Part shown: one piece after another, positions 26,635 to 38,300 of the stretch
Layout of the letters: each line of letters starts with the position of its first letter
Numbering within the stretch: the stretch's first letter is position 1
Source: Naganishia liquefaciens
Taxonomy: Eukaryota > Basidiomycota > Tremellomycetes > Filobasidiales > Filobasidiaceae
Direction of reading: 5' to 3'
DNA: 64,000 nt
Assembly: GCA_013423385.1 (NCBI GenBank)
Contig: BLZA01000040.1
Coordinates: 620,001-684,000, forward strand
Notes under the pieces: model-generated
Database searches by the model: none
Seen by the model: the letters and a program-made list of their open reading frames with translations, nothing else
What the model was told of the DNA's origin: nothing
Program-made: the position numbers and the translations under genes

Positions 26635-28620
26635 TCAGACTACCGTTTGTAGGCTGCTACTGCGCTCTTGAATCGCTGGACGTTCCAACGAGTCCATTGG
26701 AGTCTTGTCTCCTATCGGCTCCTCCTCATCCACCGAATTCAACGTCCGCACATCGGTCAAACTCCTGCTCGACGAATGCGGCTTACAGGCCGGCATGACC
26801 GGCGGCAAGAGTTCGCCTTGATCAGATTTGGCGGTGGAAATTGAGCGAGGACGCGAGGCGGTACTGTACAAGCTCCCGGCCGAGCCACAGCTCGCGGGAA
26901 AGCGCGTCATGTCGGCGGTGCTGAGCGGTCTCTGCTTTCCACGGGCCGCGACACGGGCGCGAGACTGATCTTCACCCCAAGCATGTCCGCTGATACGGCG
27001 CAGCAACTTGACAAAGCGGCCATTGCTGCTGCCCTCTTTACTGATAGAGGAAGATCGTGGATGCACATCCATCGCTGTCGATGATGACGGGGCGACTCCA
27101 GAAGTGAAATCGAATGCCTCCTTTTCCTCGGCTGGCGTCGGCAAAAAGACGGAGGATGCCGCAGAGGTGAATGATTGGTGTGCGGATGAGACGCGATTGA
27201 GCATGGACGACGGTCGACGTGTTGATGAGCCAAACGACGGCGCCACGTCGGACAAGTTGTTGTCGTCCGACTCCCCGCTCATGGAGAAACGACGTGCCGT
27301 CTCCCGGGTCGCGGGCAGCCACCGTTTCTCCTCCTCGTCGTACTGCTTGATGCCGCTCTTTCCTATACGCACATCGGCGGGGATCTGCATGGATTTCGGA
27401 CGCTTCGGTTTGGAAGCGGGTCGGCTACCGAGAAAGGAACGTCGCCATCCAGAGGAACCGGTTGGGCTGTGATAGCTCTCTGCGTTTGTCGATCTCGAGC
27501 GAGCCGTCTTGATGCTCGTTCCCGCGGGAAGTGCATGCCCGAGGACAAACGGTCGTCCGCTTGGCGCGCTTGCGGCCGAGTTGGGTCCAGAGACCGGGCT
27601 CTTTGATGAGCCTGACGCGGAGAGGGCAGTAGCGATCTTCAAGAATGGACGGGAGAACCGCGACGTGGAAGCGCTGCTTTGTCGGGATTCAACATGTGGG
27701 GGTCGGGGCCGGACGGCTCGATCGGCGGTACCATAGAGCCAGATGGCGACTTGCTCCGGTGTCACCGGCGCATCGAGCATCTGCAGGGGCGATGAGCGTT
27801 TGATGAGACAATGTTCAGTATAGGGACTCACCTCTTGATATCGAGATACGGGCGGATGCGGTACCGACGAGCTTGCCTCCCCATTGATCTGAATCTCGAC
27901 TCTTGTCTCCATCGACTCCCTCGGCACGGCTCCCTCATCACGCAAGCTGAACCTCATCGGTCCCGGCACGAGTCCAGCCGACGCCTCGCCTTGCGCTCCC
28001 ATCGGCTTCTCGATCGTTGTCATGGGCGCAAACCCTGTCATCCCGCGCTCATCGCCTTCCCTATACGTCCTCATCGACGACGACCTGACCGTTGCCGCAT
28101 CATTATCTCCTTCTCTGTCTGTCTCGACGATACTCGGCTGCGCGGAATGTCTTCCCTTGAGGTGATGTTCGATCTGTGGTGGAGTCGCGGGCGACAGGGG
28201 CGACTTTAGCTTGATGCCGTATTTGCTGGATCCACTGTCCGAGCTCGCGGTCGTCATGGATTCGTAGGATGCGCATGTCGCGTCCGAAGAGACGGATGCG
28301 GAGCGAAACGCCGGTCGTGAGGTGACGATCATTGCGGATCGTCTGAACGGATGTTGACCGTGGAGATCTGTGCTCGAACGGACGAGGGATCCAGAGCGAT
28401 GGGTTCACTTGCGAAAGCGCGTTGATTGTGTGGTCTGATGAAGGAGATGGCAAGAAGCGACCTGCGTCTCTGAAAGATATCCGCTCCCGTCTGCCAGTTG
28501 AGCGCTCGAGTCAAGCCGACGTCTCGATCTCGGGTGGACGAATGCGATAGGAGGAAGATGAATGGATCTGCTCCACGGGATAGCGCGACCCGCTAGTGAC
28601 TAGAGCAATATCGCGGCGAC
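26635..28620 (-). CDS. Ser-rich protein with a PH-like N-terminal region
   Basis: I do not recognise a named family. Upstream exons on the minus strand read RRDIALVTSGSRYPVEQ (near 28610), then after a probable intron VNPSLWIPRPFEHRS and VSLRIRLFGRDMRILRI followed by HDDRELGQWIQ, whose beta strands and final Trp-containing helix look like the end of a PH domain. A 49-nt intron (28085-28133) shifts the frame into SSSMRTYREGDERG; a 51-nt intron (27781-27831) then leads to MLDAPVTPEQVAIWLYGTAD and a long Ser/Pro/Arg-rich region to the stop. The longest uninterrupted frame would start at 28332, but that Met lies inside the PH-like exon in another frame and is probably not the start. The 5' end is not resolved; a Met near 28717 is possible. 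Confidence 0.55.
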
Positions 28621-29261
28621 CGACACAATAGCACGCCCGGCAACAAAGAGTTCTCGTTCTTCAGCCCGCAGGCCGACCTATTTCGGACTCCCAACGACCC
28701 TCAAACCGCTCCGTCGCGTGACTCATGCCCTCCTTTCGCCCTGATCAACACCCCAGAATTTCCCATTGTCTCGCGTGCCCGTGTGGAGTCGCCTTCCTTC
28801 GATCGCACCTCCTGCCTCTTGCGCCGCGCTCGGTTGTGGCGGACGGGCTCGCCCTGCGGTTCCGCGCGACGGCTTTTCCGGGTGAAACAGTTGATCAAAC
28901 AGCGGTTTTTTCTTGGTCGGCAGATCTGCTGCTCTTTCGCCTGACTTTTGCTTTTCATGTGAAGAAAGCGATCTACAAAAAGAAAAGGACCCCAGATCTT
29001 CCATCAAGGAAAAGCAGGGCTGCAGAGGGGAAGCGGGCGCAGATTGTTGTCAATACGCCAACCATGTGAATATAATGTGGTGTCATGATCATACATAGCT
29101 TTCGCGTTCACGCCAGAAGTACCACATTACACCTATCCCAGAACCTCCGACAAATCACTTTACAATGCCTTTGCGCAGTCGCCTTGCATGCGCATCAGCC
29201 TGACATCGGCTATGACACTGACCTCTATGAACATACTCGTTCCCTGCTCTTCTGCATCTTC
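28621..29261. other. Intergenic region
   Basis: The left end may hold the first exon of the Ser-rich gene. The rest, including an A-rich stretch near 28975-29010, shows no supported exon. Confidence 0.4.
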
Positions 29262-30161
29262 TTACTTCAGCTCTAGGCATTGAGAATTATCGGCGTGGTC
29301 CGAGTAGAATGATTTGCATGCCTCGGTGGCCTTGCGAGCCATACAGGAGGTGATGGCTGAAAGTATCTCGTCGAACTGACTATTCTGCATGATTGAATCG
29401 TTGAAAGGGAGTGTGCCAACGATTCGAACGATACCTAATGGGGGACATCCTTTTTGCAGGACCATTGCCAAGTCCGCGGTGTCTGTGCCGATCTCGATTT
29501 GCCCATTAGCAACAAGTTCTCTAGGGCAGTTGCGAGTGAACTGAGTCTTTAATGCGCGATCGCGGTAAGACATCATTCCTTCTTTTGGCAAGCGTTCGAT
29601 GGTATTCTTCTTGCTCTCTTTCAAACATTCCAGGTCGATTGCGGAAAGACTGATCTCCCATTTCACCTCCAACACGGGTTGACATTGATGCAGTAACCAT
29701 CCTCTGCCCTCCCCCGTCAGATTCAGGCTTGAGGCGTTCGCCGAGGACACTTGGCAGGAGATAGAAGCATTCCACCACTCGGAACGTTCCCAGTCCGCTG
29801 GCACCCTACCTGTAGAATTGCTTGGAAGCAGCTCCCGGGCGGCCGATGGCGAATCCGTGGACTTGCTCCGTGTGGAAGCCGGCGCCAGCGACCCTGCAAG
29901 AGAATCTGTTCCGTGATGGGTCGTGGCAGAGTTGCTGGGTATCCAGCCGGATGTCGTGATCTCGGGCAGCGAGGAAACGGTGGGCTTTGAGTCAGTTGTG
30001 GACGGTACGCGGGTGCTGGCATTTGAAGTCATAACGCTTTGCGACGGAGATCCTAGAGATCCTCTGCAATTTGACTCTAGAGCGTATGTGTTTTTAGCTG
30101 GGGGCAACTCTCTGAAGTGAGGCGGGTCGACGGAGAATACGCTTGGAGATTCTGAACTCAT
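29262..30161 (-). CDS. Orphan protein, member 1 of a local paralogous pair
   Basis: A single uninterrupted frame encodes about 299 residues from the Met at 30161 (an earlier in-frame Met at 30227 is possible). The N-terminal half is Ser/Thr/Pro-rich; the C-terminal half contains SEWWNASISCQV and ends with LGIVRIVGTLPFNDSI and ITSCMARKATEA. The gene at 30785-31567 is a paralogue: NTYALESNCRG matches STYAQESYCRT near the N-terminus, SEWW-x-ASIS matches GWWRSRIS, and VRIVGTLPF and TSCMARKA match VVTRLPF and TTCMARMA near the end. No known domain, signal peptide or membrane segment was found. Base composition is lower in GC than the housekeeping genes. Function is unknown. Confidence 0.5.
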   Translation of the reverse strand: MSSESPSVFSVDPPHFRELPPAKNTYALESNCRGSLGSPSQSVMTSNASTRVPSTTDSKPTVSSLPEITTSGWIPSNSATTHHGTDSLAGSLAPASTRSKSTDSPSAARELLPSNSTGRVPADWERSEWWNASISCQVSSANASSLNLTGEGRGWLLHQCQPVLEVKWEISLSAIDLECLKESKKNTIERLPKEGMMSYRDRALKTQFTRNCPRELVANGQIEIGTDTADLAMVLQKGCPPLGIVRIVGTLPFNDSIMQNSQFDEILSAITSCMARKATEACKSFYSDHADNSQCLELK

Positions 30162-30239
30162 TTCGAAATGTTCCAAGCTTCTTACACGCAAACCTGCATG
30201 AACAATGCTCAGACAATCGACGGTCACACAAACCGGCTA

Positions 30240-30596
30240 TCAGTCGTAGTCGCCGTTCTCGTATAAATACACTGAAATATCGGATGGAACCATGTCGCGG
30301 CTGTGTTCAAGAACGGTTAGCAGTATGCGAAAAAAGTAGTCAAAGGAGACCTTCCTCTTGAGTGGCGTGACGATTAATGGATATCACCTTTCCGCCAGCA
30401 CGCTCGAGGCTGTGCCCTTGAGGTAGGTCCAAATCTCTGCTCTATCTCGCAAGCGACGGCGGAAGATACCGTAGTCCCCTATTGAGACTGCCAGCTCATG
30501 TGCTCGATTCTTGCTCTTAGGGGGTGTAATCGCCAGCTGTATCAAGTAGCTCATAAAATCAAAAGACTCGGAGAAAGCAAGAGTTCGTGCTTCGTC
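30240..30596 (-). CDS. Small orphan gene between the paralogues (5' end open)
   Basis: Two exons are readable on the minus strand. The first (30596-30388) encodes DEARTLAFSESFDFMSYLIQ and continues through KSKNRAHELAVSIGDYGIF to WTYLKGTASSVLAE; an 87-nt intron (30387-30301, GTGATA donor, AACACAG acceptor) leads to RDMVPSDISVYLYENGDYD and a stop. Phase is preserved across the intron. The sequence before 30596 contains a stop in frame and an ATTGACAG acceptor, so at least one more exon should lie upstream, but I could not fix it within the 190 bp left before the next gene. The protein is not related to its two neighbours as far as I can see. Confidence 0.4.
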
Positions 30597-30784
30597 CTGT
30601 CAATTACAACCGATGTCATAGACTTGACAGATCTAGCGGTCCTGAGGGCAATTGACGCCAGCTCCTGATTGCTGTCAGCTATCCTCACGAACAAGAGTCA
30701 TCCAATACAAGATCCTCATTTTCCACCTCTTGCAGCGTACTCAGCTGCGTACTCTAATGTCGCAAAGAGCGCTGCGACATTCCG

Positions 30785-31567
30785 TCAATTTTCAGGCAAC
30801 TCGTGCTTGTACAAATCCATTGCCATCCGGGCCATGCAGGTAGTCAAGGCCACGAATATCTGTTGATACCCTGTATATTCTCGGATCTCTTCTTTGAAAG
30901 GCAGCCTCGTCACGACATCAAGGATCTGCAAGACAGGCTCTCCGTTTCTCAAAATATCCCTCAGTGATATCCCATCGTGTTTTCCATCTCGCAAGAGAGA
31001 AACAGGAAGCCAGCGAAGAACTTCTGATTCCCGAGACCCGTCGAGATTGCTTGGCTGATCGAGCTTTCTCGAGTTGTATGCGATGACTTTCTTCCGGGAA
31101 CTCACGAGACTCTGGGTATCAAAGCCTGCAAGGTTCAAGATCCATCGCACCGGAATGTAGTCGGCGCGGCGCCTTTTCCGCGCCTTTTCGACGGTCACTT
31201 TGTGTTTCCCAATTAAAGCTTCTTCTCTCAATTGAACTGAAATCCGGCTACGCCACCATCCCGGCGAGGTCGAGTCTTGCGGCATTTCCACATCCATAGT
31301 GTTAGCCTCCGATAGCCAATTGATCAGGACGGGCGTTGCAACATTTAAAGATCTGACAGGCTCAGGATCTGAACCGACGGTAGCACTTTCTTGCGTCTCG
31401 ACAGCGCCGGTACAAGGAACCGCGTTGTAATCGCTTGAGGTCGTGGACTCTGTGGTTGACAGGCTTACAGGACCAACAGGGGTCCTGCAGTACGATTCCT
31501 GTGCGTAAGTCGATTGTGGCCAGTGAATTGGTCTAACATCCAGAAAAGACGATGAGAAGGTGGGCAC
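30785..31567 (-). CDS. Orphan protein, member 2 of a local paralogous pair
   Basis: An intronless frame encodes about 260 residues. It shares with the gene at 29262-30161 an N-terminal TYAQES-x-CR motif, a central GWWRSRISVQL and a C-terminal block LQILDVVTRLPFKEEI plus VALTTCMARMAMD. Between these the two proteins have diverged strongly and differ in linker length. A basic stretch KARKRRRAD in the middle could serve as a nuclear localisation signal. No catalytic motif is visible. The pair may be a young, fast-evolving lineage-specific family. Confidence 0.5.
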   Translation of the reverse strand: MPTFSSSFLDVRPIHWPQSTYAQESYCRTPVGPVSLSTTESTTSSDYNAVPCTGAVETQESATVGSDPEPVRSLNVATPVLINWLSEANTMDVEMPQDSTSPGWWRSRISVQLREEALIGKHKVTVEKARKRRRADYIPVRWILNLAGFDTQSLVSSRKKVIAYNSRKLDQPSNLDGSRESEVLRWLPVSLLRDGKHDGISLRDILRNGEPVLQILDVVTRLPFKEEIREYTGYQQIFVALTTCMARMAMDLYKHELPEN

Positions 31568-31972
31568 ACTTGATACGAAGGAAGACTTGTCGAGAACTCG
31601 ATACTGATACTTGGTCCGATCTGTCCCTATACAGTCTTCGTGCTTCTTTGTGGATAGGCCGAGGGACGTCAGTTTGTGCGAGCTGTCAGAGATTGATCTA
31701 TTCCCTCGAATTCTCGTCTCAAAGATCGGCCTGCACCTTTATATTCTGTAGAGCTAAGGGAGACTGAAATCTGTCTCCTTTTTTGGATTTTTCAAGTCAG
31801 TCCCTGCACAGCAGAGACAAAGGATGCAACAGATAAGTTGTCACCAAGTTTGATTCGGTCGCCTGGATTACCGAGTACCGGTGATCGTGCGGGGCAAAAG
31901 TTACGATGCACTTGATTGTCATTTCTGGTATAATAGCTACATGGGAAGGAATCCAATGATCTTGTCAAAGAA
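31568..31972. other. Intergenic region
   Basis: About 400 bp between two minus-strand genes; a short open frame on the plus strand (31552-31767) has no supporting features. Confidence 0.5.
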
Positions 31973-34422
31973 TCATATTCCGTCATAGGCATCATCTACG
32001 TTCGTTGCAGTGCTGAGAGATCGTGCATGATCCGGTCGTGGCGTTGGTTCCGGCTTGAGTCCAGCAGCGTCGGCGAGTTTTTGGGCGGAAGCAGGCGCCC
32101 ACCCGGCATCAAGACTCGTCTTGTTGCGTAATTGGGGCACATCCTGCGGAGACGGTACATGCAGGCTGACAGCCGACGGAACAGATGGGCGAGCAAAGGG
32201 GGAACGGTATCGTCCTGGATCGGCAAAGGATGCGGGACTTTCAGGTAGCGAAAGACCGGGGGATGACAAGGCGAACGCAGGGTGCGCCGGGTCTAGCGAG
32301 AATGCGTTCTGAGAGACTGCAGATGCGTACGAGCCAGTGGTTTGGGTATCCGTGCTTCCGCCGACAAGAGGTTGACCGGGACGAGGGAGCGGCAGGGCGA
32401 GGGATTCGGCGGAGGATCGTGCAGGCGGCAAAAGCATTGGGATATCGGAGAAAGGGTCGACTTCCACCGAGCCAAGGGGTTGTATTTTGGATGCCGGTGT
32501 GGGGACCTCTTCCAGTGTTGTCAAAGGCTGGCCGTGTCGGTACCTCTCCGGCATGGGCATCGGGGTCAGCGGAGTCGTTCGAGAGGTATCGGCCTGAGGC
32601 GTGAGCTTTGGGCTGACAGAACGAGGGATTGCAAAACCGCCCGCAGCGGCAAGCGTTGCGGTCGTAGGTGTCGTCGGTTCCTCGACTTGTGCAGCCCTCG
32701 CCAAGTCTCGATACTCTTGTCGCAGCAGCTGTTCTCCCGTGGCCGTCTTGGGAGCCGCCTGCGATGACTTTCGTGAAAGCTGCTTGGCGCCCTGTGGCTG
32801 CGGCTGGTCATCCGCGTAGAGACCAGAATCGAACAAGTGGGGCGAGCCGACAGGATTGAACGGCGGCAGCTGAGGACCGTTACCATTGACGTTGATAGGT
32901 ACGCGTTGTGCGGTTGCTAGTTCGCCGTTGGTGACCGCCATCGCGCCCATGTATGGCGAAGCGATCGCTTGTCCGATAGCATGTCCGCCGTGGCCGTCCC
33001 CGCTGAACGCATCATCGCCGTACTGAGCAGCGATCATCATGTCGGTATTAGCAGAGCTCATCGCATGACCATAATAGTCGGTCGGAGAATCGCGTCCATC
33101 GTGGCTGTACTGCGATGCGTTGTTGGGGTAAGTGTCGGGAAGATCGTCGTCAAAGTCGGCATAAGTCGCGTAAACGCCGCCATTGGTCAGATCTCGCGTT
33201 CGAGAACTGGCCTGTCCGGGGGGGAAAGAGGCGTATGTCGTGGCGGCGTAGGGATGTGCCATTTCCATTTGCGGACTCTCTGCGCGCAGGCCCGCACCGT
33301 ATGCGCCTTGACGCACTAGTGCCCCGTCGTCCAGGTCGTTGTATCGACCTGCATATCCATCGTGGCCACCATATCCGTCCTGGTTCGAATCATGCCACGC
33401 CTGATCATCGTCAGGATGATCGTATCCTCTGTCTTGCAACATGGATCGACGATTGTAAGCATTCGAATTGCCGTTTCTGCGATCGCGCGAGAAGCGTTTC
33501 TGGAAAGGAACGAGGCTCAGAAATTTTCGATACCTTGATGGAACCGCAGACTCACATAAGCCCATAATAAGAGAAGACCCAAAGTTGCTGCTCCAAGAAT
33601 CGCGCCAATGGTGATTCCAACTTTCCCGCCACTGGACAAGCTGGGGTTCAAGAGACCATCAGCACTTGACAGCGTAATCGGGGATTAGGGATGTGCTCAC
33701 CTAGTGGAATTAGCGTCATCTTCAGCCGCTTGAGCTCCTGCTGTGGCGGCGGCAGTGTTCGAGCTACTGGTGGTAATAGAAGAGCTATGGCTGCTGGACG
33801 AGGATGCCGCTCCGGCGAGGGTCAAAGCCGTGGCGACCGGGACCGTGGTCGGCAAGGAGGAAAGCGTGAGGGCGGGAACGCTCGTCACTTGAGAACTCGA
33901 AGACGAAGTGATGGAGGTACTGGTTGTCGAGGGTGTTTGGGATGTCGAGGTGGACGATGCTTCCGGCGTGGGCGTTGCATTTTGCGTCGATGAGGTTTCT
34001 GGTGCGGGCGACGCAGATACTGGCGGTGAGGACGATGAGACTTGTGCTGGTTTCGTTGTTGGCGTCGAGGTCGCCGCCTTTGCGGAAGTCGAGGGAGGAG
34101 GTGTACCCGTGACAATTGTAGTCCCTCTCTGCGGAACAGGATCAGCGCTCTGCGCATCGCAGGTCTTGTCAACTTGCTATGCGAGTGACCACCACAGTCA
34201 CATGATTCGCTTGATTGGTTGTCGACGCATACGTCGGCGATTCAGTCTTTTCAGGAAAGAAGCAGGATGAGCGCAGATCTCGGTTCTCAGAGCGGGGGGA
34301 CTTACAGCGAGACTCCAGGGAGCATGCCACTGTCGCTTGACCAAAGCTCCGTCATCCCGTTGTCCATTCTCCGGCTTCAATCTTGCTGGAACGCCAATCT
34401 TTATGCGCGAAGGATCAAACAT
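31973..34422 (-). CDS. Single-pass membrane protein with Ser/Thr-rich ectodomain
   Basis: The model starts MFDPSRIKIGVPARLKPENG and runs through KRQWHAPW, a Ser/Thr-rich stretch of about 120 residues (likely O-mannosylated if outside the cell), then one transmembrane helix (GKVGITIGAILGAATLGLLL) immediately followed by a basic KRFSRDRR stop-transfer signal and a cytoplasmic tail of some 500 residues rich in Pro, Ser, Gln and Tyr. This is the architecture of fungal Mid2/Wsc-like or other basidiomycete cell-surface sensors, but no WSC domain is seen and no cleavable signal peptide was found, so it could be a type III membrane protein or lack an upstream exon. Introns lie at 34247-34305, near 34130-34190, near 33640-33700 and near 33505-33555. 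Function is inferred only from layout. Confidence 0.6.
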
Positions 34423-35339
34423 GTGTCGCTTTCGACGCGGTGTATGCGGATCAACGGGATGTGTCCTCATAATGCTGGTCGTCAATGTTGTGATATATGT
34501 CTTTCGTGCAAGTCGAGGCGGAAAGGTGATCAAAGGCCCTTGTCGAAAGTCGAAGTCGAGGCCGCCGAGGTGGAAACAAAAGAGAGTGGTCGTAAGAAGA
34601 GATCGTTTGAGCGGGCTATGCGCGTGATTGATGCTGGCTATTGTTCTTGTATCGTCATCAAAACGGTTGGATGATATTCTCGCTCCGTTGATGGAATGCC
34701 ACAGGAGTCTCGATTGAGCGAAGCGGGAGGCCTCTTCCTGACCTACTCGGTATTCCGTCAGACCGGCTGAAGGTATCGAATGGGGTCTGAAGATCGCCGT
34801 GTCCCCAAGGCTGTAAGTCGCTGCAAGAAGACTCGTCGTTGGTCAACAACAGCAAACCTCCGCGCAGCAGAATAGGCAGTGATGCAGCTAGTGATACGCA
34901 AGGCAGTAGTGCGTGCACTAGAGCAGCTACTAGAGGACAATAAACAAAACAGCCCTCTCGTTGCAAGCGTCAACAGATGAAACGATCGATTGTTCGTGTT
35001 TCGCGTAAACGGGCTCGCTTCGGCGCGTCTTCCCGACGGACACATCCGGGGGAGATCAGACGCGTTCCAAGGTTTCAGGGGTAGGGCTTGTGAAACGCGA
35101 ACTGAGTGGCGTTCAGGGTCGTTTCGCTCTGCTGCTTCGCGGCTCAGGGTATTTCCAGAGGTTGTATGCCGATGACAGCAGACACTTGTGAGATCTTCCA
35201 CACCATGCCTTTTACGCGGTCAACTGGTCACAAGCAAGACAAAGGCGAACCGATCTTGGAGCAGTCGATCTGGCTAACGATATCTATCTATCTAGTCGGT
35301 CGCTGGATTCTTGCTCTAGATCATTGAGGGCAGCGACCC
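34423..35339. other. Intergenic region upstream of the membrane protein
   Basis: Short frames on both strands overlap but none has conserved character. It contains the promoter side of the membrane-protein gene (on the minus strand) and the 3' flank of the ABC exporter. Confidence 0.5.
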
Positions 35340-38300
35340 TCATAGCTGAGCTTGCACAAGCTCTAGGTACCTTCCGCGCTTGCGAAGCAGTTCTTCGTGG
35401 CTACCACTTTCCCCAACACATCCATCTTCGATCACGTGAATGACGTCGCTGTTTCTGACGGTACTGAGACGATGAGCAATGATAAGAGTTGTTCTGTAGA
35501 ACGAAGATGAGTGCTCTGTGCATTTTATGGCAAGAATATCATGCTTACCTTCCCTTGCTAGCGATCTCAAGCGCCTTCTGAACAGCCTTTTCTGACTCGG
35601 CATCCAGAGCGCTTGTTGCCTCTGCCCAACGGGAGAATTAGCATGCAGGACATTCGGGCAGAGAAGACTTACCGTCAAGTAGGAGAATACGAGGATTTCG
35701 CATGAGAGCTCGAGCGATACACAAACGCTGTCTTTGGCCGCCACTTAGGTTCAAGCCTTTCATGCCAATCTTGGTATGAAGCCCGTGTTCCAATCCGCAC
35801 ACAAAGCCCCATATGCTGAGAGCGCACGCAAAGTTGAGCCTAACTAGGATCTGAGTCGGTGTTGTCACTCACTGCGCCTGATTACAGGCGACCCTGACCT
35901 GTTCCTCGGTAACGGAAGCCGGATCTAGTGCTCCGAGCGAGAGGTTCCACATAATAGTGCCCTCGAACAAAACCGCATCTTGGGACACGTAGGCCATGCT
36001 TGCTCGAAGAGCCTCCAACGGTATCTCTCGATAGTCGATGCCGCCAAAGGTAATCGTGCCCACGCTAGGGTCGTAGAAGCGTTGAAGAAGAGCGAAGATG
36101 CTGCTTTTCCCTGAGCCTGACGTGCCGCACAGAGCGTGTGTCTGTCCACCACCGATGCGCAAGCTGATGTTCTTCAGGGCGAAATGATTTCGCCGTTCTG
36201 GATAATGCATTTTGACGCTTTCTCTTTGTAAAGCGGGATATCAGCTTTGTAAAAGGATCTGTTCCACCGTGCTTGTGAGACTTACAGGACTATGTCTCGA
36301 TGAGCCCAGTCTCCTGGAATTTCTCCAGATTTGCCCAAAACGTTGGCCGATGTATTTTGCGGAACACGGTTGAGCCAAACCTAGCAATCACAGGTGACTA
36401 GAATATAAGTCCGTGAAAATGTATTTGAGGAATTGACTAGACGTACATGAATAGCTTTGAAGGATTTGATAGCTCGTGCATAGTCGCCGAGATAGGTGAA
36501 AAGCCAACTTGCGGCGAAGGAAGCGGTCAAAATCGCTTCAAGAATCGAAAATATCTTCTTGGGAGGCTGCGAAGCGGGTGGGTGACGTGAGTATACTCGT
36601 GGCAAAAGAAGGACCTCTGATACCCACCACACCCTCTGCCAATCTCCAACTTGACCAAGAATAGAGCAGGGCTAATACCAAAAGGATAGAACCCTGTAGC
36701 AAGCCATATCCAGCGGAGCCGAGTGTGAGCAACCGCTTTCTTTCCGCGGTGGGCTTGAGCTTGACATCAAACAGCCTCATTGTCTCCCTTTCCCGGCACA
36801 ACGCAGCAACGGTTCTAACAGAGTCGATAATTTCATTCACAAATGTCGCAGCATTAGCGGCAGAATCGGAAGCTTTTTCCTCGAACTGTGCCAGCATCGA
36901 CACATTCAGCCAACCCTAATGAAAATCGTTCATGTTCGTGAACGTATCATGCTACCTCTCACAGACAGAGACTCACGGCGAACGCCAAAAGAAAGACCGG
37001 TGTAAGGCACACACATGCTGTCTTCCAATCCAAGGTGAAAGCTAATATGATGCTTCCGGAACAGAATGTGATCGCTATTAGCATCTGGGCACTGACATTC
37101 CCAGTAGCAGCCCCAACATTGGCAGGATGCGTTGCGATTTGTGATGTCAGAGAACCAGCGGAAGTCTCGTCATGGTCGTAGAATGGTACTTCCTGTTTGA
37201 CCAGGGACTCCACACTGCTTTTCTTTAAGTCTCGCATGAGCATTTCACTGCCGAATTCCAGGAAAAAAGCATTGGTGCTAAAATCAAAAGATGCTTCATT
37301 CAGTATCTGCGATATCCGTGTGGAGAAGGATACGAACAAGAACACGATAAGTGCGGCAGACGCCAAAACAGTATACCACATTGCCCAGGATTTGGAATCT
37401 GGATCTGCATCCTCGTCCCGCAGACTCTCGATGGCTTGTCCCCACATCCACTGAAACACTATAAAGCAGGCGCCTGCAGCGAGACCACCAATGATTCCAG
37501 TGCAAAAATACCATTTTCTCGATGCAATGAGACGGAAGAAACTTCGCAGAGATCCTGGATGCTTATGACTTTCCACCCGGAATGCAACAGGAACCTGTCC
37601 CGTCGGCTCTTTCGAGACAATGGATCTTGGTGGAACGGTGGACTGCTCCAAAGCTTCAGGGAGAGAATTGTGGTGGGTCCGTCGTACTTGTCCTTCACTG
37701 CATATGCGCTCAAGTTGGTCGTCGGTTCCGACCATTTGAGCAATGGCCAGCTGTCGGAATGTCTGGTCGGGCCTAGTCGGGTCAAGCAAGTCCTGGTAAC
37801 TGCCCTGGTCTACCACTCTCCCTTCCTTCATCACGACAATTCTATCCGCTTTGGCAATCGTACCCAGCCGGTGCGCTATAATGATGGCGGTCATGCCTCG
37901 TTCATTCACTTCTCGTTCCAACATGAGCCGTATCTTTTCTTCCGTCTCTGGATCCAAAGCAGATGTCGCCTCATCCAAAACTATACAAGCTGGCATTTTG
38001 ACAAGCGCGCGAGCTATGGCCAGTCGTTGCCTTTGTCCTCCGGACAAGATCCCTGCTCTTCCGCCAGTGATCTTGGTGTCGATGCCCTCTGGGAATTTCG
38101 AGACAAAGTCCCAAGCTTCGGCTTTTCGTAAAGCTTCGCAGCAGATGGATCGAATTTGGGCTGTCCGATCCTGATCCTCTGTTTGACCATTGAGGGCGCC
38201 GTCAAGGCCAGGCCGATACTCGAGATCGGTTCCGGCGAGACCAGCGGCGACGTTCTCGAACACTGAGCCCGTAAAAAGTTGGGGGCTTTGCAAAACGACG

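Noticed and set aside
34758-35201. 147-codon minus-strand frame
   Set aside because: No domain, no paralogue, and composition like surrounding intergenic DNA.
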